From an uncultured Prevotella sp. (GTDB taxonomy: Bacteria; Bacteroidota; Bacteroidia; Bacteroidales; Bacteroidaceae): DNA of 64,000 nucleotides. Positions 51,008 through 58,500 of this stretch are shown in pieces. Location: positions 71,065-135,064 of the forward strand of contig UQHJ01000001.1 in assembly GCA_900540885.1 (NCBI GenBank). The letters are read 5' to 3'. Each line of letters opens with the position of its first letter. The stretch's first letter is position 1. The position numbers were made by a program, and so were the translations under genes. Under the pieces are notes generated by a model that was not told the origin of the DNA, did no database searches, and saw only the letters and a program-made list of their open reading frames with translations.

Positions 51008-51171
51008 GTGAGAATGTGCAAATGTGAGAATGTGCAAATGTGCAAATTGTCGCCTTTGTACGCGCAATTGCAAAAACTTTTTATCATTCGCACGTTCTCA
51101 CATTCGCACATTCTCCAAGCATTCTCACATTTGCACATTCTCACATTTGCACATTAACTAAGCATTTGCAC
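51008..51171. repeat. 8-bp-period inverted repeat upstream of a glycosyltransferase gene
   Basis: Five forward units (GTGAGAAT or GTGCAAAT, 51008-51047) are mirrored by eight reverse-type units (ATTCTCAC, ATTTGCAC, ATTCGCAC) between 51086 and 51171. The last ends 9 bp before the ATG at 51181. The RNA could form a hairpin reaching close to the start codon. Confidence 0.8.
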
Positions 51172-51180
51172 ATTTTCCCC

Positions 51181-52185
51181 ATGAACATATCCGTACTAAT
51201 TCTCTTTTTTAATCGTCCCGAAAAGTTAGCTGCGCTCTTCGCTGAAGTGCGCAAGGCGCAGCCTGCTCGACTGTTTCTGTATCAAGATGGTGCACGTGGC
51301 GAACAAGACAAGGCTGGCATAGAAGCGTGCAGAAAAATTGTGGCAGAGATTGATTGGCCTTGCGAGGTTCACCGGTTATACCAAGACAAGAATTATGGAT
51401 GCGACCCCTCCAACTTCATGGCACAACGCTGGGCCTTCTCGCTGACGGATAAGTGTATCGTTTTTGAAGATGACGACATACCTTCGCAGTCTTTCTTTAC
51501 CTTTTGTAAGGACATGCTTGACCGTTACGAACATGATGAGCGCGTCGGAATGATACAAGGTTTTAACTTAGAAGAAGTAACACCCGATACGGGGCAAGCG
51601 GACTATTTCTTTACCTCTAACTTTTGCATTTGGGGCTGGGCCTCATGGGCACGCGTGGTCAACCAGTGGGACGAACATTATCATTGGTTGGACGACCCAG
51701 TAGCCTTACAACGCATCGAAGCTTTGACCCAAGAACGAACCTTGCGTAAGGACTTTCTGCCTATGGCGCGTGCACACAGAGCGAGTGGTAAGGCCTTTTA
51801 CGAAACGATCTTCCATGCCCACTTGTTGTTAAATAACCAACTGGCTATCGTACCGCGACTCAATATGATTAACAATCGAGGTGTTACGGACGACTCAGTT
51901 CACTTTGCAGGTTCTGTGCGAACGTTGCCTTCAGGCTATCGACGCATTTTTACCATGAAGCGGCACGAGATAGCGAAACCTTTCAAACACCCCCAATATG
52001 TAGTAGATCACGTGCGCTACCGCTGTCATGTCTATCAAATTATGGCGTGGCGTCACCCTCTCATTAAGGCATGGCGCTCGATTGAAGAACTCTTCTTAAA
52101 CCTACGCTACGGACAGTGGCGACGCATCACTTCGGCCTTAACCAACCGAATAAAAATAATCACCTTTGGACAACGATTTCATTAA
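51181..52185 (+). CDS. Glycosyltransferase (GT-A, HlpA-like)
   Basis: The ATG at 51181 gives 334 residues (MNISVLILFFNRPEKLAALF). The open frame extends 47 codons upstream, but only through the 8-bp repeat, so that part is rejected. The domain is a GT-A fold with LFLYQDGARGEQDK, the metal site IVFEDDDIPSQSFF and the region FCIWGWASWARVVNQW, which is typical of a family found in O-antigen and capsule clusters. Substrate unknown. The last codons are 7 bp from the chosen ABC ATPase start. Confidence 0.83.
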   Translation: MNISVLILFFNRPEKLAALFAEVRKAQPARLFLYQDGARGEQDKAGIEACRKIVAEIDWPCEVHRLYQDKNYGCDPSNFMAQRWAFSLTDKCIVFEDDDIPSQSFFTFCKDMLDRYEHDERVGMIQGFNLEEVTPDTGQADYFFTSNFCIWGWASWARVVNQWDEHYHWLDDPVALQRIEALTQERTLRKDFLPMARAHRASGKAFYETIFHAHLLLNNQLAIVPRLNMINNRGVTDDSVHFAGSVRTLPSGYRRIFTMKRHEIAKPFKHPQYVVDHVRYRCHVYQIMAWRHPLIKAWRSIEELFLNLRYGQWRRITSALTNRIKIITFGQRFH

Positions 52186-52192
52186 TACGCCC

Positions 52193-52948
52193 ATGCTAAT
52201 ACTGCACGATGTAACAACAGGATATGGCAAAAAGGTGATTACTCAACACCTCAACGCCAACTTGCGTCGAGGCGAATTGGTGGCCTTGTTAGGCCCGAAT
52301 GGTTGTGGCAAAAGCACGCTCTTGCGCACGATGGCAGCTCTGCAACCTGCATTGAGTGGCATTGTAAGCTACGAAGGTAAAGCATTGACAGCCTATAGTC
52401 AACGCGAATTGGCACAGCGGATAAGCATCGTTTTAACCCAACGCATTGAGGCAGAGGCTTTGACGGTTGAAGATGTAGTCAAAATGGGGCGTACACCTTA
52501 TGCTACGTTGTTTTCGCGTAGCACTGATGAAGACGAAACGACTATTCATGAAGCAATGGCTCGTACCCAGACAGAAGCCTTTCGTCATCGTATGATTAGC
52601 ACATTGAGCGACGGCGAACGTCAACGTGTGTTTATAGCCAAATCATTGGCGCAGCAGACACCTCTCATCTTGTTAGACGAACCAACGGCCTTTCTTGACT
52701 TTCAGACGAAAGTAAAAACTCTTCGCTTATTGCAACAATTAGCGCATTCTGAGCAAAAGGCCATACTCCTTTCTACTCACGATGTAGAGTTAGCCCTTCA
52801 CTTTTGCGACCAACTATGGCTGATTAGTACTTTGGGCATAGAGGTGGGAACGCCTCGCCAATTGGCTGAGCAAGGAAAAATCGCTCATTTCTTCGCCGCG
52901 CACGATGGCATCGCATTTAATGATAAGGAAATGCGCTTTGTGTATTGA
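52193..52948 (+). CDS. ABC transporter ATP-binding protein (FecE/BtuD-like)
   Basis: The start at ATG 52193 gives 251 residues; a TTG upstream would overlap the glycosyltransferase gene. Walker A GPNGCGKSTLLR (~34-45), Q-loop, signature LSDGERQRV, Walker B LILLDEPTAFLD and the H-loop STHDVE are intact. It groups with iron-siderophore/heme/cobalamin importer ATPases rather than with LPS exporters. No permease or binding protein is adjacent: a MITE-like element begins at the base after its stop codon. It may have lost its partners, or serve a permease elsewhere. Confidence 0.88.
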   Translation: MLILHDVTTGYGKKVITQHLNANLRRGELVALLGPNGCGKSTLLRTMAALQPALSGIVSYEGKALTAYSQRELAQRISIVLTQRIEAEALTVEDVVKMGRTPYATLFSRSTDEDETTIHEAMARTQTEAFRHRMISTLSDGERQRVFIAKSLAQQTPLILLDEPTAFLDFQTKVKTLRLLQQLAHSEQKAILLSTHDVELALHFCDQLWLISTLGIEVGTPRQLAEQGKIAHFFAAHDGIAFNDKEMRFVY

Positions 52949-53130
52949 GGGTGGTTCTAAAAATTCTGTTTTTAGAGTTCTGCTATTCTGAAATGTGATT
53001 TGTACGCTCTCGAAAGTGTCTTTTTGAAAGTTTGTTCGGTCACATAGCCCGCTATGCTCCCTCACAAAACTTTCAAAAATACACTTCCGATAGCGCACAA
53101 ATCCCTATTTCAGAATTATTAGAACCACCC
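52949..53130. mobile_element. 182-bp MITE-like palindrome, copy 2
   Basis: The ends GGGTGGTTCTAAAAATTCTG and CAGAATTATTAGAACCACCC are inverted with one mismatch, flanked on each side by TTGA (52945-52948 and 53131-53134), the left one overlapping the ABC ATPase stop codon. The core is CATAGCCCGCTATG. Same length and layout as 5509-5690. Confidence 0.75.
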
Positions 53131-53274
53131 TTGAAAGTTAAGCATCTTTATCCCAACATTTAAGAAACTATCTTTTTATGGTGAAATCTATGATCATTTC
53201 TTTTCAGCTCTGGTTGGAACGAAAGATTCTGAATAGTTAGTACGACATTAAAACTTTAGAACACCTTTATATAT
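53131..53274. other. Spacer before topB
   Basis: 144 bp of AT-rich sequence, no ORF; it presumably holds the topB promoter, but I see no clear TAnnTTTG. Confidence 0.4.
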
Positions 53275-55416
53275 ATGATAGTCTGCATAGCAGAGAAACC
53301 CAGCGTGGCGCGTGACATAGCCAATATACTTGGTGCCACGCAACAACACCAAGGTTATCTTGAAGGCAATGGTTACCAAGTAACGTGGACCTTTGGTCAC
53401 CTTTGCGAACTAAAATACCCCGAGGACTACACGCCCATGTGGCAGCGGTGGAGCCTTGGGGCTTTGCCTATGATACCCCAACGCTTTGGCATTCGCTTGA
53501 AGAATGATAAAGGCGTGCAAGCACAGTTTGACATTATACAAAAACTCATGTCAAAGGCCGATCGTATTATCAACTGTGGTGATGCGGGCCAAGAGGGTGA
53601 ACTCATTCAGCGATGGGTCATGCAGAAGGCTGGCGCGAAGTGTCCCGTAGAGCGATTGTGGATTTCGTCACTTACCGAAGAGAGCATTCGCGAGGGATTT
53701 AGTTCGCTTAAACCGCAGGAGGACTACAAATCGCTTTACGAAGCGGGCCTTTGTCGTGCTATTGGCGATTGGATGTTGGGCATGAATGCCACACGCCTTT
53801 ATACGATTAAGTATGGTGGTGGCTATGGCACACCGCCCCTTTCTATCGGACGCGTGCAAACCCCGACGTTGGCATTGATCGTACGTCGACAACTTGAGAT
53901 TGACAACTTTAAGCCTGAGCCTTATTGGATTCTTTCAACTACTTATCGCGACACGGTGTTCAACGCCATTATGGCCGATCCGAATGAGGACGAACAACCC
54001 ATTGCGACCGAAGAAGAGGGCAACAATACTGATACAAAAAAGAAACAAACCGCGCCCACTCGTCGCGGCTTTACAAGCGAAGAGGAAGGACGTGCGGCCT
54101 TGGAGAAAATTAAAGACCAACCTTTCGTCGTAACGGGTGTAGAAAAGAAGCGAGGAACGGAACAACCTCCTCGCCTCTTCGACCTTACTTCGCTACAAGT
54201 AGATTGCAACCGTAAGTTTGGCTATTCGGCTGACCAAACGCTCTCGCTCATTCAGTCTCTTTATGAAAAGAAGGTGACTACCTATCCACGTGTTGATACT
54301 ACCTACCTCTCTGACGACATCTATCCTAAATGTCCTAACATATTAAAAGGCATACGTAGTCAATACAACGACTTACTCGAGCCGCTGCGTGGACAAGGTG
54401 CATTGCTAAAGCGAAAGAAGGTGTTTGACAGTTCGAAGGTGACGGACCACCATGCCATTATTCCAACAGGGGTAACGGCAAATAATTTGACTGATATGGA
54501 ACGCAACGTTTACGATCTCGTAGCACGTCGTTTCATTACCGTATTCTATCCTGATTGTAAGTTTGCCACCACCACCGTAATGGGCGAGGCTGCCGATATA
54601 GCCTTTAAAACATCTGGCAAACTTATATTGGAACCAGGTTGGCGTGCAGTAGCTCCTTCTGCTTCTCGTATCAGCACGTCAAACGATGATGATGAGAGTA
54701 AGAAAGACGAGGCTGAACGTACCTTGCCCGATTTTGTGAAGGGTGAGAATGGACCGCATACGCCTGACTTGACGCAAAAGATGACGCAGCCGCCTAAGCT
54801 CTATACCGAGGCTACGCTACTGCGAGCTATGGAAACGGCAGGTAAGACGGTAGATGATGAGGAGTTGCGCGACGCAATGAAGGAGAACGGCATTGGTCGT
54901 CCGTCAACGCGTGCTGCCATTATTGAAACTCTCTTCCGCCGTCAGTACATACGTCGTCAACGCAAGGCTATAGTGGCTACTCCTACAGGTATTGAACTCA
55001 TCTCTATCATAAAGGAGGAATTGCTAAAGAGTGCTGAACTTACGGGACGTTGGGAGAAGAAGTTGCGCCAAATTGAGCATCACGAATACAGTGCTGCACT
55101 GTTTGTGACTGAACTGAAGGAAATGGTGACCGACATTGTACGCCAAGTGTTGAGCGATAATTCTGCTCGCCATATCACGCAACAAGTAGACCCTATAGCC
55201 GCTCTTAAAGCCAAAGCCAATGCGCAGCATGAAGGAACTACTACTTCCTCTAATGCAGCTACCACCCAATCGAAGGAGGCTAAACCCAAACGACGCATCA
55301 TTCGCGCTGGCAGTATCTGTCCGAAATGTGGCATTGGTAAAGTAATAAAAGGCAATACTGCCTATGGTTGTTCACGTTGGAAGGAAGGCTGCGATTGGCG
55401 CAAACCATTTAAATAA
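53275..55416 (+). CDS. topB: DNA topoisomerase III (type IA)
   Basis: The 713-residue enzyme has the Toprim domain at the N-terminus (IAEKPSVARDIANILG, then NCGDAGQEGELIQRW with the acidic residues), the SIGRVQTPTLALI block, and the active-site tyrosine Y344 in VDTTYLSDD. Near residue 530 is ENGIGRPSTRAAIIETL. The C-terminus has a single zinc finger (CPKCGIGKVIKGNTAYGCSR). It relaxes and decatenates DNA by single-strand passage. Many Bacteroidetes carry additional topB copies on conjugative elements, but the flanks here look chromosomal. Confidence 0.93.
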   Translation: MIVCIAEKPSVARDIANILGATQQHQGYLEGNGYQVTWTFGHLCELKYPEDYTPMWQRWSLGALPMIPQRFGIRLKNDKGVQAQFDIIQKLMSKADRIINCGDAGQEGELIQRWVMQKAGAKCPVERLWISSLTEESIREGFSSLKPQEDYKSLYEAGLCRAIGDWMLGMNATRLYTIKYGGGYGTPPLSIGRVQTPTLALIVRRQLEIDNFKPEPYWILSTTYRDTVFNAIMADPNEDEQPIATEEEGNNTDTKKKQTAPTRRGFTSEEEGRAALEKIKDQPFVVTGVEKKRGTEQPPRLFDLTSLQVDCNRKFGYSADQTLSLIQSLYEKKVTTYPRVDTTYLSDDIYPKCPNILKGIRSQYNDLLEPLRGQGALLKRKKVFDSSKVTDHHAIIPTGVTANNLTDMERNVYDLVARRFITVFYPDCKFATTTVMGEAADIAFKTSGKLILEPGWRAVAPSASRISTSNDDDESKKDEAERTLPDFVKGENGPHTPDLTQKMTQPPKLYTEATLLRAMETAGKTVDDEELRDAMKENGIGRPSTRAAIIETLFRRQYIRRQRKAIVATPTGIELISIIKEELLKSAELTGRWEKKLRQIEHHEYSAALFVTELKEMVTDIVRQVLSDNSARHITQQVDPIAALKAKANAQHEGTTTSSNAATTQSKEAKPKRRIIRAGSICPKCGIGKVIKGNTAYGCSRWKEGCDWRKPFK

Positions 55417-55467
55417 AGTGATAAAGCAGCAAATTGGGCGGCCTAACATAAATGAACATTAATGTAT

Positions 55468-55529
55468 CATTAACGAAAAAATAATGGATAATTGATGATC
55501 ATCAATTATCCATTATTTTTTCGTTAATG
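55468..55529. terminator. Bidirectional terminator with 29-bp perfect arms
   Basis: The arms 55468-55496 and 55501-55529 are perfect (CATTAACGAAAAAATAATGG outward) with a GATC loop, A6 on one side and T6 on the other, between convergent topB and the alpha-2-macroglobulin gene. Confidence 0.85.
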
Positions 55530-55562
55530 CTGATCCAAGATTGTTATCTCAATAGCTTTGCT

Positions 55563-58500
55563 TTACTTCGTCATACCTTGGAATTCAGGTGCATAAACAC
55601 ATTGTATGCGCGCTACACCATTTGAGAAACTACCTGTACGATCAACAAAAAAATCCTCAGCAAATTGATGTTTGCCCTTACGCAACTGCTCTATAAAGTA
55701 GTCAGTTGAAGCATCATGTACTGCACGATAAGCGGGTAATGCTGTGTCCCAAGCATAACCCGAAAGCGGACGCACAGGTTGCATATTAGCTGCATGATCG
55801 GCCGAGAGCGATACAAAATCGTAATCACGATCGGCCTCTATCGTGAACACCTGACGCACACGGTCACCCTTTTGTAACAATGAGACATCTGTCAAAGCGA
55901 CCCATTCCATGCCTTGTTTGCGTTCCAAGCGACGTGTTATCTGTAAACCTTTGCCTTCGGTCGTGACTTCCTCTATTGGAGCCATAAAAGAGGCATACAC
56001 AGCACCCCATGACAGTCCATCACTGCGTTTATCAACCTTCAACGAAGTAGCTTCGATAGCTTGATCTTTCGTATAGGTTTGTTTTACGTAACCCACAGTG
56101 GTAGACATTTCACTATCAGAGGGAGCATTTTGCCCCACAATGCGCTTTTTATTATAAAGCGTATAGTAAAGCGGCGTTTGTGTTGAAAGGGGCATCACTG
56201 TGGTGGTGTCACTGCTCATTAACAAAGCATAAACAGCATCAGACGTGGCACGAGTCGTTTCCCACATCTGCGTACGCTTGGCTTGCAATAGCCATAAACG
56301 CATCTCACTCGCTGTTGCTTCATCGTTCATAGAATGCAAGGCTTCAATCGCTGCACATTGTGAAGGTATGCGATATGAATGCCACGACCACTCAGCACGT
56401 GGGGTGTCAAAATAACGCCCCTTTTCAGGACTACTCACTGTGTGTTCCTTAAGACTCTTTAGCGCTATTGCAGCCTCAGCACATTTACCATTTCTGTCAA
56501 ATATGATAACTGAGAGTGCTTTACCATACATAGTCAGTTCATGGCGCAATGCTACTGCACGATTGAGCAAATACTGCGCATCATCGTCAAACTTCAAGCC
56601 CATCAACGTAAGCAAGTAAAGGTAACGCATACAATACTCTGAAGGCGCAAGTTGAGTCTTGTGCTTCTTCTCATACTGCTTCATATCTCTCACATCTTCT
56701 GCTACATCTTTCTGCAAATAGTTGAAAGCTTTTGACAATTGATCATGAATGCGAGCATTCTCCCGCTGTGTTAAACATTCAGTACGAGCCAAGAGTTGTG
56801 CCACTTCCAACGTTATCAACGCATTACCATTCATACCTGGGTACCAACAGTACGAACCATCTTCCTTTTGCAACGCTTTCAACTTATCAATGGCTGTATA
56901 TAGCTGAGCAGCAGCTATTTCTTCGTCAAAAAGCTGATGAAGCGCTGCACTACGCTGCTTCTCAGCCTCAGCGCGTTGCAGCCAGGGCGTGGCATCGGTC
57001 AATCCCTCTGTCTTGAGAGTTGCTAATTTGTCAACCTCTTCCTCATTCTTTTGTACCAAACGTTGCACCTCTGGATTATTTCGAGCTACGAATTGTCCTA
57101 TCGTAAAGGCATAATAACGCGTAGCCCAATCAATGGCACTGACACACGAAGCTGAACCGGCTAAAACAGGCAAGGCTGTCACTGCATACCAAGTGGGATT
57201 GGACGATAGTTCTACCGACAATGAACGGTGGGTAGCATGGGGCGCATTGAATAAGGTGTCGGTAGCAAACGTTGTCACACCCCGTTGCGTCAACGAGAAG
57301 GGCAACGTGCGCGTCACCTCCACATCGGTCGTGAGTATGGGCAGATAGTGCTCCTCACCATCGCTAAATCCACTACCTTGTGCCGTCGTGCGACAAATCA
57401 TCACGCCTTCTGCCTGTAGTGCATCGTAAGCGAACGTGAATACTTTCGTTTCACCTACAGCCAATTCTATACGCTGCGTCGAATTGTACTGCTGCTTTTC
57501 GGTCAAAGCATCAAGGAGCGTCAACTGTAACTGCGCCTTAATCGGCTTGTCTGAAAGGTTAGTCACCTTCACGGGCAATTCCGCTTTATCACCACGGCGT
57601 AGGAAACGAGGCATGGCGGATTCGACCATAAAATCCTTACGTGCTACAACAGTCGTATCAATACGACCATAATCCATACATTGTGTGTGTGCCAAAGCGC
57701 AGAAGTTCCATTGCGTCATGCTTTCAGGTAAAGTGAAGGATATACTAACCTCTCCCGCTGCGTTGGTGCGTAAGTTGGGGCGGAAGAATGCAGTCTCGGC
57801 AAAGTTGATGCGTGGAGTCACCGTATTGGGAGCAGAAGTAGTCATGCTCTTAGATGAAGCTAACTCCTTAAATGCGTGTTTATAATCGGCAACATTCGCA
57901 TCAGACAAAGCCATACTGCGCATATAACGCACAGCTCCACCTACTGGAGCGGCACTCTCAGCCAATATATGACCATAGCGACCCAGCATATAATAATCGA
58001 AGAGTGTATCGTCCCACTGCGTAAAATTCATCACGGATGTAGGCAAGTAGTGATAACGAAAATCTCCCTTTACCATTTTACTGCAATCAGATACACTACT
58101 TCTCCACCAAGCTCGTGGCAAGTTGCGCGTAAAGTTAACGGCAAAACTGTTCCACCGATTGTTTACAAAGGCATCGAGTGAAGCATCGTACATGCATGCT
58201 GCTAACTGTGCTTTGGCTGGCGTGCCATCGAGGTGAGTCACTTGCAGCACCCACTCTTCTTGCTGTCCTGGGGTGAGACGTGAGCGGAATGTTTTCCACT
58301 GCAATTTTAATTGCTTATTGGGAAGGGGCTTTACGACCTCAGCCTCATCGGTATAGAGTTTTCCGTCGCGAAACAATGCTACCAACACTCTTGCTCCATC
58401 ACCATAGGTCGGTTGATAATCTATGCGGAAGCGACGCAGTTCATTATTCAGCGTTAGTTGTTGGCTCTCAACGATGCATCCGTTAGCCACAACGTCGTAA

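Noticed and set aside
51040..51180. 47-codon upstream extension of the glycosyltransferase at 51181
   Set aside because: It only translates the 8-bp repeat (FAHS/HICT-type low complexity); the natural start is the ATG at 51181.
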